Positions 1 to 7,407 of a stretch of 37,583 nucleotides of DNA are shown here, piece by piece. Below the pieces are notes generated by a model. That model was not told where the DNA came from. It was given only the letters and a program-made list of their open reading frames with translations, and ran no database searches. The position numbers and the translations under genes were made by a program. The stretch is taken from contig WRGY01000119.1 in assembly GCA_009786925.1 (NCBI GenBank), positions 1 through 37,583 of the forward strand. Reading direction: 5' to 3'. Each line of letters starts with the position of its first letter. Positions within the stretch are counted from its first letter, which is position 1. This DNA is from Defluviitaleaceae bacterium (GTDB taxonomy: Bacteria; Bacillota; Clostridia; Lachnospirales; WQUN01).

Positions 1-126
1 ATAACCGAGGCTTTTTAAGGCTTGGCAAGCCTGCGTCCCCGAATAATCAAATTCACAGGCTTGGCCTATTACGATTGGCCCCGAGCCGATAATCAGTACC
101 TTTTTAATATCTGTCCTTTTTGGCAT
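1..126 (-). CDS. carB: Carbamoyl-phosphate synthase large subunit, N-terminus only (partial)
   Basis: The first 42 codons of CarB read leftward off the window edge. CarB makes carbamoyl phosphate from ammonia, bicarbonate and 2 ATP, and feeds ArgF (and pyrimidine synthesis). The translation starts [17 protein letters not shown] and continues [19 protein letters not shown], which is the textbook CarB N-terminus with its first nucleotide-binding loop. The start is fixed by an upstream GGAGGG about 7 nt before the ATG on the minus strand. It follows argF by 24 bp, so it should be the next gene of the arginine operon. The small glutaminase subunit carA, which usually precedes carB, is absent between argF and carB. 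Only the N-terminal end is visible, so intactness cannot be judged. Confidence 0.95.
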   Translation of the reverse strand, partial: MPKRTDIKKVLIIGSGPIVIGQACEFDYSGTQACQALKSLGY

Positions 127-150
127 GGATTTTCCCTCCGATATGTTTTC

Positions 151-1062
151 TTATTCTGCCATCAGCAACGCCATTACTGCTTTTTGTGCGTGTAGGCGGT
201 TTTCTGCTTCGTCAAAGATTACGTCTGCGTGCTTTTCGAAAATTTCTGCTGTGATTTCTTCGCCGCGATGTGCGGGAAGGCAGTGCAAAACGATTGCTTT
301 TTTATTGGCAGCTTGCATTAGATTGTCATTTATTTGAAAGCCTGCAAAATCCTTTACACGCTTTTGTGCTTCGCCCTCTTGTCCCATACTTGCCCACACG
401 TCGGTCACTACAACGTCGGAATGTATCACGGATAAAGAAGGGTCTGTTGTTAACTCAAAATCAGTTGAAAAATCCTTTGCAAAAGCTAAAACATCAGGAT
501 GAGGTTCATATCCCTTTGGTGTAGCTACACTTATTTTCATGCCGCATTTTAACGCGCCCACGATTAATGAGTTTGCCATATTGTTTCCATCGCCGATATA
601 TGTCATTTTTAAGCCTTCGAGTACGGAATGTTGCTCACGTATTGTCATCAAATCAGCAAGCACCTGACATGGATGCGCAAAATCCGTAAGACCGTTTATT
701 ACAGGGACTCCCGACCACTCGGCCAGTGCCTCGACTTCTTCTTGCTCAAATGTACGTATCATAATCCCATTGACATATCTGCCAAGAACACGCGCAGTAT
801 CCTCAATCGGCTCGCCGCGCCCGATTTGCAAATCCTTGTCGGAAAGAAATAACGCCTGGCCACCAAGCTGATACATCCCCGTCTCAAAAGAAACACGGGT
901 GCGTGTAGAGGATTTTTGGAAAATCATAGCCAAGGTTTTGCCCTCCAACACTCGGTGAGAAATTCCGTTTTTCAGGTCATACTTCATCTGGTCGGCCAGA
1001 TTTAGGATTTCTAAAATGTTGTCTTTGCTAAGGTCAAGCATTTTTAGCAGATGCTTTTTCAT
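151..1062 (-). CDS. argF: Ornithine carbamoyltransferase
   Basis: Converts ornithine and carbamoyl phosphate to citrulline in the cytoplasm. The 303-residue product has the family signatures in order: the carbamoyl-phosphate loop KSSTRTRVSFE near residues 51-61, FLRGRGEP-type region (LQIGRGEPIEDTARVLGRY), HPCQVLADLMT, and the C-terminal ornithine-binding HCLPAHRG. Length is normal (about 305-330). The frame opens 16 codons further upstream, but the start chosen is the ATG at 1062. This gives MKKHLLKMLDLS, lies about 9 nt after AGAGGA, and overlaps the HAD gene stop as ATGA, a pattern typical of translational coupling. Downstream carB begins 24 bp away, so its substrate supplier is co-transcribed. 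Confidence 0.97.
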   Translation of the reverse strand: MKKHLLKMLDLSKDNILEILNLADQMKYDLKNGISHRVLEGKTLAMIFQKSSTRTRVSFETGMYQLGGQALFLSDKDLQIGRGEPIEDTARVLGRYVNGIMIRTFEQEEVEALAEWSGVPVINGLTDFAHPCQVLADLMTIREQHSVLEGLKMTYIGDGNNMANSLIVGALKCGMKISVATPKGYEPHPDVLAFAKDFSTDFELTTDPSLSVIHSDVVVTDVWASMGQEGEAQKRVKDFAGFQINDNLMQAANKKAIVLHCLPAHRGEEITAEIFEKHADVIFDEAENRLHAQKAVMALLMAE

Positions 1063-1682
1063 GATTGGTAGTCCTCTCTTTTGTATAATTTTTCCCACTG
1101 CGCCCTGCAATCGTTTATATCTGTAAATACGATGCCATGTATCCCCAGCGCACGAGCGGCATCTATGTTGGCTACAGAGTCGTCTATAAACAATGTTTCT
1201 TCGGGAATCAAGCCATAACGGCTCAAAATCACATGGTATATGGCAGGGTCAGGCTTGATTAGTTTTTCATGTGCGGATACGACTATGCCTTTTGCATCGT
1301 CAAAAAAACTGTCACGCTCGCGTATCCGCGCAAAGGTATCCTCCCCGAAATTAGTGAGTATATAAATATTTTTGCCGTCATTTACGAGTTCATTGTAAAA
1401 CGCCAATGACTCGGGCATTATTTGTACAACGCGGTACAACCATTCCGAGTCTATCGCACTACGTATATCATCTGCATATTGCGGAAACATTTCGCAGGCT
1501 TTTTCCACTCCATCGGCCACGGTGTATGTGCCTCTGTCAAACTCCAGCCAGAGTGGATTGTCAAACAAACATTCCATTATAATTTCTATTTTTTCTTTGC
1601 CAAAACCACGCGCTTCGAGGTCAGCTCGGGGCCAATAGGTGTACATAACACGCCCTAAGTCAAAAATCACGTTTTTTATCAT
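1059..1682 (-). CDS. HAD-superfamily (subfamily IA) hydrolase inside the arg operon
   Basis: A 207-residue cytosolic HAD phosphatase-like protein. Visible motifs are motif I IFDLGRV (residues 6-12; the catalytic Asp is present and the usual second Asp is Gly, as in YihX-type sugar-phosphate phosphatases), motif II ILTNFG, motif III with the Lys in KLIKPDPAIY, and motif IV FIDDS. A helical cap lies between motifs I and II. It overlaps argD upstream and argF downstream by 4 bp each (both ATGA), so it is locked into the operon between ornithine formation and use. The substrate is unknown. A role in clearing a phosphorylated side-product of arginine synthesis is only inference from position. A general haloacid-dehalogenase-like phosphatase carried as a passenger is the alternative. 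Confidence 0.9.
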   Translation of the reverse strand: MIKNVIFDLGRVMYTYWPRADLEARGFGKEKIEIIMECLFDNPLWLEFDRGTYTVADGVEKACEMFPQYADDIRSAIDSEWLYRVVQIMPESLAFYNELVNDGKNIYILTNFGEDTFARIRERDSFFDDAKGIVVSAHEKLIKPDPAIYHVILSRYGLIPEETLFIDDSVANIDAARALGIHGIVFTDINDCRAQWEKLYKREDYQS

Positions 1683-2848
1683 CTTGAAAGCTCCTTTTGC
1701 AGGATGGCAAGTCCAGCGTCGATTTCTTCCGTGGTGATTATCAGCGGAGGCAAAAAGCGCAACACATCCGTACCTGCGGGCAGTGCAACAAGCCCCGCTT
1801 TTAGTAGATTTGCCACGGCCTCTGTGTGGGGTATTCCTTCTAATTTAATGCCAAGCATCAAACCCTTGCCTCGGATTTCCTTTACGCATGGCAGATTCAT
1901 CGCCTTAACTTTTTTTATGATATACTCGCCCTTTTCTTTTATTGTCGGGAGTATGGGCGTTAGAATTTCTAATACGGATAATGCGGCGGCGGCGCATACG
2001 AGGTTGCCGCCGTAGGTTGTGCCATGGTCTCCCGCACCCAGTACAGAGTGAGCTTTTTCGCCTAACAGAAAACCACCATAGGGCAGACCGCCTGCGATTC
2101 CTTTTGCGAATGTGACTGCGTCGGGTTTTATGCCATAGCCTTGATAGGCAAACCAGTCACCGGTGCGGCCTATGCCCGTCTGCACCTCGTCAACGATGAG
2201 TAGCCAATCGTTTTTTGCGCAGATTTCTTCGGCTTTTTGTAAATATTTTGCATCGAGTGGCATTACACCGCCTTCGCCTTGGACCGGCTCAAGCATCAAT
2301 GCGCATATATCGGTGTTTTTGGCCTCGGCTTCCAGTGTGGATATGTCGTTTGCGGGGATGTAACGGAATCCCGGCATAAAGGGATGGAAATGCTTGTGGA
2401 ATTTTTCCGGCTGACCTGTTGCGGTGAGTGCCGCCATCGTGCGTCCATGGAACGAGCCATGCAAGGTGATGATTGTGTTGCGCCCTGCATCATCGCCGTA
2501 TTTGTTATTGCTGTATTTGCGTACGGTTTTGATTGCGCCTTCTACTGATTCTGCACCTGAATTGCTAAAAAAAACGCCCTTCATGTCGGAGATGGCACAA
2601 AGCTTTTTCGCCAATTCTCCGCCGGGCTGTGTGTAGTATAAATTAGAAACATGCGACAATGTCGCTGCTTGCGCACATACTGCTTCCACCCACTTTGGGT
2701 GGGAATGCCCCACAGAATTAACACCAATCCCGGAGGCAAAATCAATATATTCTTTGCCGCTATCATCGTATAGCTTACAGCCCACACCTTTTACAAAGGT
2801 CACGGGATAACGCGGATATGTGGGCAAAATATAATCGTAGTTAGTCAT
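1679..2848 (-). CDS. argD: Acetylornithine aminotransferase
   Basis: PLP-dependent class-III aminotransferase converting N-acetylglutamate semialdehyde to N-acetylornithine with glutamate as donor. The 389-residue length matches the family. Seen in order: YPVTFVKGVGCKLYDDSGKEYIDFASGIGVN at the N-terminus, the PLP-phosphate region SNSGAESVEGAIK, FHGRTMAALTATG, LLIVDEVQTGIGRTG with the PLP-ring Asp, and the Schiff-base Lys in TFAKGIAGGLP. It lies 16 bp downstream of argB and overlaps the HAD gene by 4 bp. Nothing suggests damage. The main alternative, a succinylornithine or GABA transaminase, is made unlikely by the operon. Confidence 0.97.
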   Translation of the reverse strand: MTNYDYILPTYPRYPVTFVKGVGCKLYDDSGKEYIDFASGIGVNSVGHSHPKWVEAVCAQAATLSHVSNLYYTQPGGELAKKLCAISDMKGVFFSNSGAESVEGAIKTVRKYSNNKYGDDAGRNTIITLHGSFHGRTMAALTATGQPEKFHKHFHPFMPGFRYIPANDISTLEAEAKNTDICALMLEPVQGEGGVMPLDAKYLQKAEEICAKNDWLLIVDEVQTGIGRTGDWFAYQGYGIKPDAVTFAKGIAGGLPYGGFLLGEKAHSVLGAGDHGTTYGGNLVCAAAALSVLEILTPILPTIKEKGEYIIKKVKAMNLPCVKEIRGKGLMLGIKLEGIPHTEAVANLLKAGLVALPAGTDVLRFLPPLIITTEEIDAGLAILQKELSR

Positions 2849-2864
2849 AGTACTTACACCTCTC

Positions 2865-3740
2865 CTAGTTCAAAATCATCGTGCCGATACCTTGGTCACT
2901 CAAAAGCTCTACAAGCAGAGAGTGAGGAATACGTCCATCCAGTATATGCGCTCGCGGCACACCTCGTCGGACAGCCTCTACACAGCACTCCACCTTTGGT
3001 GTCATGCCACCCGAAATTACGCCTTCTTTTACGAGCGGTGGGATTTCGTGCAGAGTCAGTGTAGAGATAAGTGATTTTTCATAAGAAGGGTCTCGCAGGA
3101 GTCCACGCACATCAGTGAGTAATATTAGTTTTTCTGCACCGATTTGTGCCGCGATTTGTGCCGCGGCAGAGTCGGCGTTTATATTAAACATTTCTCCCGG
3201 TTCTTCGCCACAGGCTATGGACGAAATCACAGGGGTGTATCCACCGTTTAGGGCAAGGGTAATAGGCTCGGGATTGACATAGGTGATGTCACCCACAAGG
3301 CCGAGGTCGTCGTCGCCTTCATGTTTTTTTGCAACAAGCAACCGTCCGTCCATACCTGAGAGGCTGATTGCGCGTCCGCCTAGTTCGCCCAACAGCTGTG
3401 CCATTTGTTTGCCGACGCGGCCTGCAAGCACCATCTGCACCACGTCCATTGTCTCGGTGTCCGTGTAGCGCAGACCTTTTACAAATTTCGGCTTTTTGCC
3501 TATTTTGACGAGCATTTCGTTGATTTCGGGGCCACCGCCATGGACTACTACCACACGGATGCCTACGAGAGACAGCAATACAATATCGCCCATAACTTGG
3601 CGGCAGAGAGTACCCGACTTCATTGCCGCACCACCGTATTTAACAACAATGGTTTTACCGTGATAGCGTTGGATATACGGCAGAGCTTCGGAGATTACTA
3701 CGGCTTGTTCCAGTTTCGAAAGTGAATCTTTTATTGGCAT
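2865..3740 (-). CDS. argB: Acetylglutamate kinase
   Basis: Phosphorylates N-acetylglutamate to the gamma-phosphate. The 291-residue amino-acid-kinase fold shows the ATP loop KYGGAAMKSG near residue 35, VVVHGGGPEIN, the substrate-site Arg region GLRYTDTETM, and the C-terminal DGRIPHSLLVELLSDQGIGTMI. The product starts with a helical extension before the first strand (MPIKDSLSKLEQAVVISEALPYI is about 23 residues). That helix and the C-terminal signature are known features of the hexameric, arginine-feedback-inhibited kinases. This fits the acetyl-recycling pathway implied by argJ, where ArgB is the control point. The gene lies between argJ (15 bp upstream) and argD (16 bp downstream). Confidence 0.97.
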   Translation of the reverse strand: MPIKDSLSKLEQAVVISEALPYIQRYHGKTIVVKYGGAAMKSGTLCRQVMGDIVLLSLVGIRVVVVHGGGPEINEMLVKIGKKPKFVKGLRYTDTETMDVVQMVLAGRVGKQMAQLLGELGGRAISLSGMDGRLLVAKKHEGDDDLGLVGDITYVNPEPITLALNGGYTPVISSIACGEEPGEMFNINADSAAAQIAAQIGAEKLILLTDVRGLLRDPSYEKSLISTLTLHEIPPLVKEGVISGGMTPKVECCVEAVRRGVPRAHILDGRIPHSLLVELLSDQGIGTMILN

Positions 3741-3755
3741 GAGAAAGTCTCCTTT

Positions 3756-4979
3756 TTATGTCCTATAGTCTCCGTTAATGCGTACATAGTCATAGGTGAG
3801 GTCACAACCATATGCCTCCGCGCTGTGCTTTCCGTCGTAGAGTCCGACCTCTATGATAATTTCTTTTTCGCTCAACACAGCCTTTGCTGTCTCTTCGTCA
3901 AAATCCAGCCCCGTGCTTTGCTTACATACTTGTATGTCACCCATGGAGGACGAAAAACCTATATCTACACGCGACGGGTCAAAGTTTGCACCACTGTAAC
4001 CCATGGCACATAGCTCACGACCCCAGTTTGCGTCCGCACCAAACATCGCGGATTTTACCAACGACGAACTTATTACTGCTTTTGCGAGTTGTGCCGCGTC
4101 ATCCTGTGTACCTGCGCCGCTTACGCGACAGGTCAAAAGCTTTGTCGCGCCTTCGCCGTCACGAGCGATATCTTTTGCGAGTTTGAGATTTATAAAGTTG
4201 AGTACTGTGAGGAATTTTTGATAATCCTCACCCTCGCTGTCTATTATTGGATTTTTTGCAGTGCCTGATGCTAAAATCGCACACATGTCGTTTGTAGAGG
4301 TATCGCCATCAACACTCACTTGGTTGTAGGTAATACGAGTAGATGCTTGCAAGGCTTTTTGTAACATTTCCGAGGAAATATCGCAGTCGGTGGCAAGAAA
4401 AGAAAGCATAGTCGCCATATTGGGATGTATCATCCCACTGCCCTTGGCAATCCCGCCGATTGTGACAGTTTTTCCGCCGATTTCCACCTGTGCCGCCCAA
4501 CTCTTTGGGAAGGTGTCGGTGGTCATGATTGCCTCGGCGGCAGGGATGTTGTCGCGAGAAAGCGATTTTACGAGCTTTGGTACAGCAGTGATGATTGCAT
4601 CTACGGGCAATTTTACACCGATAACACCTGTAGAGTTGACGATGATGTCATCGGGCTTTATTTTCAGCTCATCGGCTACAAATTTTGTCATTTCCATCGC
4701 CGCAGACAGTCCGTTTGGTGCGGCAGTGTTTGCGTTGCCTGAGTTGCACAAGATGGCACGCGCTTTGCCGTCCTTTAGATGCTCCATCGTAAGAATAAGT
4801 GGCGCGCCCTTTACTTTATTGGTGGTATAAACGGCGGCGGCGTTACACATTTTGTCGGCCACGATAAGTGCGAGGTCGCGCTTTTCGCGATTTTTACGGA
4901 TTCCGCAATGCACTCCCGCCACCTTAAAGCCCGGTACGGCAGTGATTCCGCCGGAAGAAAGCCCTGACCATGATTCCAT
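3756..4979 (-). CDS. argJ: Bifunctional ornithine acetyltransferase / N-acetylglutamate synthase
   Basis: Recycles the acetyl group from N-acetylornithine to glutamate and can also acetylate glutamate from acetyl-CoA. The precursor self-cleaves at a conserved Thr to give alpha and beta chains. That Thr is in KGSGMIHPNMATML, about residue 190 of the chosen product. The N-terminal substrate region ITAVPGFKVAG, ANTAAPNG-like turn and C-terminal DYVRINGDYRT are also typical. The frame is open from 5021, but the chosen start at 4979 (MESWSGLSSGGITAVPGF) gives the usual length (407 residues). It has GGAG about 8 nt upstream and avoids a 38-bp overlap with argC. argC ends 4 bp upstream. No argA-like synthase is in the window, so ArgJ may supply both activities. 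Confidence 0.96.
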   Translation of the reverse strand: MESWSGLSSGGITAVPGFKVAGVHCGIRKNREKRDLALIVADKMCNAAAVYTTNKVKGAPLILTMEHLKDGKARAILCNSGNANTAAPNGLSAAMEMTKFVADELKIKPDDIIVNSTGVIGVKLPVDAIITAVPKLVKSLSRDNIPAAEAIMTTDTFPKSWAAQVEIGGKTVTIGGIAKGSGMIHPNMATMLSFLATDCDISSEMLQKALQASTRITYNQVSVDGDTSTNDMCAILASGTAKNPIIDSEGEDYQKFLTVLNFINLKLAKDIARDGEGATKLLTCRVSGAGTQDDAAQLAKAVISSSLVKSAMFGADANWGRELCAMGYSGANFDPSRVDIGFSSSMGDIQVCKQSTGLDFDEETAKAVLSEKEIIIEVGLYDGKHSAEAYGCDLTYDYVRINGDYRT

Positions 4980-4983
4980 ATAA

Positions 4984-5904
4984 TCACTCCAGCCCTGTAG
5001 CTTCGTCCAAGCCACAGGCAATATTCATACATTGTATGGCCGCGCCGCTTGCACCCTTGCCAAGATTGTCCAAGCGAGCCGCCACTATAGTTTGTTCTTC
5101 ATGTCCAAATACGAAAATTTCCAGATTATTTGTACCGTTGCAAGCCTCCACATTCATAAAACCACCGTCCACAGCGGCATCAAGGTCGAGAGGCTTAACC
5201 GTGATAAAACGACTATCCTTATAATGGCTCGCCAAAACACCCCAAACTTCTTTTGCGGGTAGCCACAGCGGGACACTCACCAACATTCCTTGGTACATAT
5301 CACCGACTACCGGATAAAATATCGGAGGGGAGTCGAGTCCTGTCATTTTTTGCATTTCCGGCAAATGTTTATGAGAAAGTCCAAGCGCGTATGGCCGTGG
5401 CGAATGATATTTGTCTCCCGCACTGCGCCCTTTTTCGTGTGCATCTATGAGGGTCACGCCCCCGCCCGAATAACCGGTGAGCGAAGTACAGCTAAGTCGA
5501 GAACTCGCCGCCAAAACCCCTGCACTCACCAACGGATAGACTATGGAAATAAACCCACAAGCATGACATCCGTTGACTGCAATCCTCTTGGAAGAAGCAA
5601 TTGCCGCACGGTGGTTAGCCGAAAGCTCCGGCAAACCATATGCCCAGCCCTCTGCTGTGCGATGCGCCGTAGAAGCATCAATAATCAGCGTATCAGCCGA
5701 CACAGCCGCTACCGACTCTCGCGCCGCATCATCCGGAAGGCATAAAAAAACCACGTCGGCTTCTTCCAAAAGTGGCTTTTTTGCCTCAAAACTCTCTCGC
5801 ACATCAAAATCAAGCTCCAACAATGATATATCCTTGCGTCCGCGCAACCGCGATTCTAATTTTAAGCCTGTTGTGCCAAACTGTCCGTCAATAAAAACCT
5901 TCAC
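4984..5904 (-). CDS. argC: N-acetyl-gamma-glutamyl-phosphate reductase, short (type 2) form
   Basis: NADPH-dependent reduction of N-acetylglutamyl phosphate to the semialdehyde. At 306 residues it belongs to the shorter ArgC class (about 310 residues rather than 345). It starts with MKVFIDGQFGTTGLKL, the Rossmann entry typical of that class. The catalytic Cys lies in VNGCHACGFISIVYPL (about residue 153-157), and TGYSGGGVTLID and HKHLPEMQ are also visible. The only plausible start is a GTG at 5904, preceded by AAGGGGGG with 8-nt spacing. It is the promoter-proximal gene of the arginine operon. The DNA upstream holds an extended -10 promoter candidate overlapping the terminator of the preceding operon. 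Confidence 0.95.
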   Translation of the reverse strand: MKVFIDGQFGTTGLKLESRLRGRKDISLLELDFDVRESFEAKKPLLEEADVVFLCLPDDAARESVAAVSADTLIIDASTAHRTAEGWAYGLPELSANHRAAIASSKRIAVNGCHACGFISIVYPLVSAGVLAASSRLSCTSLTGYSGGGVTLIDAHEKGRSAGDKYHSPRPYALGLSHKHLPEMQKMTGLDSPPIFYPVVGDMYQGMLVSVPLWLPAKEVWGVLASHYKDSRFITVKPLDLDAAVDGGFMNVEACNGTNNLEIFVFGHEEQTIVAARLDNLGKGASGAAIQCMNIACGLDEATGLE

Positions 5905-5945
5905 CGCGTGATGCCCCCCTTTTTGACAAACTCCAAACTTTTGTC

Positions 5946-5974
5946 ATTTTAGCATACACAAAAAAAAACCGCAA
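5946..5974 (-). promoter_or_regulatory. Candidate extended -10 promoter of the arg operon
   Basis: Reading the minus strand: -35-like TTGCGG (5974-5969), 17-bp spacer, then TGC-TAAAAT (extended -10, hexamer 5951-5946), 42 bp before the argC GTG. The -35 lies inside the stem of the feo-operon terminator. I found no good ArgR box in it. Only the -10 side is strong, so this is a prediction from sequence. Confidence 0.5.
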
Positions 5975-5982
5975 GCGGTTTT
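5957..5982 (-). terminator. Intrinsic terminator of the feo operon
   Basis: On the minus strand a short perfect hairpin (AAAACCG / CGGTTTT arms, 4-nt loop) is followed by a run of nine or more T. It begins 28 bp past the stop of the flippase-like gene and should end the feoAB transcript before argC. Confidence 0.75.
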
Positions 5983-6010
5983 GTATATTTATTCATTTAT
6001 TTTAGATTAT

Positions 6011-6856
6011 TTATTCAGCAAGTTTAGCAGCGACTATCGCCTTACCGGTGAAATTATAAAATAAAATCATGGTCAGGCTAAAAATCATCACGAGCCAAAA
6101 CGTAACAAATCTAAAAAACACAGTAATCACAGCCGCGTCACTAACCACAACCCCCATAGCAACAAGCAATCCTGTCATAGTACCCTCAAAACCACCAAGA
6201 CCACCCGGAAAAATCGGAATCATTGCAACTACATAGGAAGAAAAAGTAACAACAGAAACATGCATGAAATTTGCTTCTGAGAAAAACTGCATTACAACTA
6301 TGTACATCTTTAAGGGGTAAAGCATCCATATAAGAAGCGAAAGCAAAAAAACCCACACAGACTTCATCCTAAAGAGTTGAGGTCTTTTTGCTTTTATGGG
6401 AACAAGAAAAGCAAGCAACAACAAAGAAAGAACAGGCACCCCCAATACAAACGACAACACAACAAGCATGGCACCAATGCTAAATATTTTTTGCACCGCA
6501 ACCAATGCCGCCGCCTGTAGTACTGTGCAATTTACAATTTTTTTTATTTTTACAGCACGAGCTACTTCTCCGCCAAACTTTATGCCGGGCGTGATAGAGT
6601 CTATGATATTTCCTTGGCAATTCGCCAAAAATATTGAGCGAAATGTGATGGAAATATCGGACATCCGAGCGATTGTATACCACTGCAAATTCACCAAAAT
6701 CTGTGTAACAACCTGCAATCCAACCATCAGCGCAATTAACCAAATCGGTATTTGCCTAACACTATGAATCAAATTTTCGCGGTCAATTTGTGCGATTGCA
6801 ACCACCAAAAGCACGGCAATTACAATAGCCGTCGCAGGTTTTATATACTTCTTCAC
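6011..6856 (-). CDS. Lysylphosphatidylglycerol-synthase-TM / UPF0104 flippase-like membrane protein
   Basis: A 281-residue integral membrane protein with roughly 7-8 hydrophobic segments. The family (flippase-like domain of MprF; archaeal and bacterial UPF0104) is recognised by GIKFGGEVARA about a third of the way in and PIFPGGLGGFEG near residue 218. Lone members lack the MprF aminoacyl-transferase domain, as here, and are thought to move or modify lipids; the substrate is not known. It overlaps the upstream methyltransferase gene by 4 bp (ATGA) and is last in the feoA-feoB-methyltransferase run, so it should be iron-regulated with them. A terminator follows directly. Confidence 0.85.
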   Translation of the reverse strand: MKKYIKPATAIVIAVLLVVAIAQIDRENLIHSVRQIPIWLIALMVGLQVVTQILVNLQWYTIARMSDISITFRSIFLANCQGNIIDSITPGIKFGGEVARAVKIKKIVNCTVLQAAALVAVQKIFSIGAMLVVLSFVLGVPVLSLLLLAFLVPIKAKRPQLFRMKSVWVFLLSLLIWMLYPLKMYIVVMQFFSEANFMHVSVVTFSSYVVAMIPIFPGGLGGFEGTMTGLLVAMGVVVSDAAVITVFFRFVTFWLVMIFSLTMILFYNFTGKAIVAAKLAE

Positions 6857-7407
6857 ATCGCTACCGACATGGCGGTACTGCCGATATTCCTTGCATTATG
6901 CATGACGCATGGACATGACGAAAGCACGCAATTTGTGCAAAGCTTTTTTGCGCGGCGCACAAGCAACCTCGTACCCGGTGCGACTTGTTTTGCAACAGAT
7001 TCATATACCTCTTCCATCGGAAAAACCTGCAACGCAAAATGTACAACGCTATAATCCCAAAAATCAATGCCCGCACTGCGACCGTCTTTGTGTAACACAT
7101 GCACACCGTCGGCTACCCCCAAACGGTCGATTAGTTTGCGGGCTTTTTTTACACAATGCCCACATTTATCTATTACAGTAACCCGCGCACCGGTTTTTTG
7201 GTGAAACAAAATTGCTGTAAAGGGACATATCCCGCCGCCTATGCAGAGGATATGGTCGTCCTTTGTAATACCTGCAAGGGCAATCTCCTTGCTTATTACA
7301 TTGTCATAATATTTGCAAGCGAGTTTATATACAAATCCCGATTTAGTCGCTTGGTTTTCGATTTCGCGCGTGACATCTGTGAGCAAATTACATAAATAAC
7401 CGTGCAA
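6853..7407 (-). CDS. Class I SAM methyltransferase, nicotianamine-synthase-like, Cys-rich
   Basis: A 184-residue protein with a Rossmann SAM site: ILCIGGGICPFTAIL (residues 53-67, in place of the usual GxGxG), VTVIDKC with the acidic residue after strand 2, then FWDYSVVHFALQVFP and VAPGTRLLVRRA. The order of motifs, especially the G-x-P-x-T loop and the LVR-x-A strand, recalls nicotianamine synthases and CntL. It is shorter than those (about 270) and lacks their N-terminal domain, so this is tentative. Ten cysteines occur, including CGHC (82-85) and a C-terminal C-x2-C-x4-C-x-C cluster (157-167), suggestive of metal binding. The start is a TTG at 7407, inside the feoB end (20-bp overlap), with GGAGGGG about 12 nt upstream. 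No ATG fits. Position in a feo operon supports a metal-related job. Confidence 0.7.
   Translation of the reverse strand: MHGYLCNLLTDVTREIENQATKSGFVYKLACKYYDNVISKEIALAGITKDDHILCIGGGICPFTAILFHQKTGARVTVIDKCGHCVKKARKLIDRLGVADGVHVLHKDGRSAGIDFWDYSVVHFALQVFPMEEVYESVAKQVAPGTRLLVRRAKKLCTNCVLSSCPCVMHNARNIGSTAMSVAM

Noticed and set aside
4390-4830. 146-codon plus-strand frame opposite argJ
   Set aside because: Antisense shadow of argJ with no start signals.
5940-5960. Possible ArgR (ARG) box at the arg promoter
   Set aside because: TGTATGCTAAAATGACA resembles the TGnATwwwwATnCA pattern but the half-site spacing is wrong, so it is not claimed.
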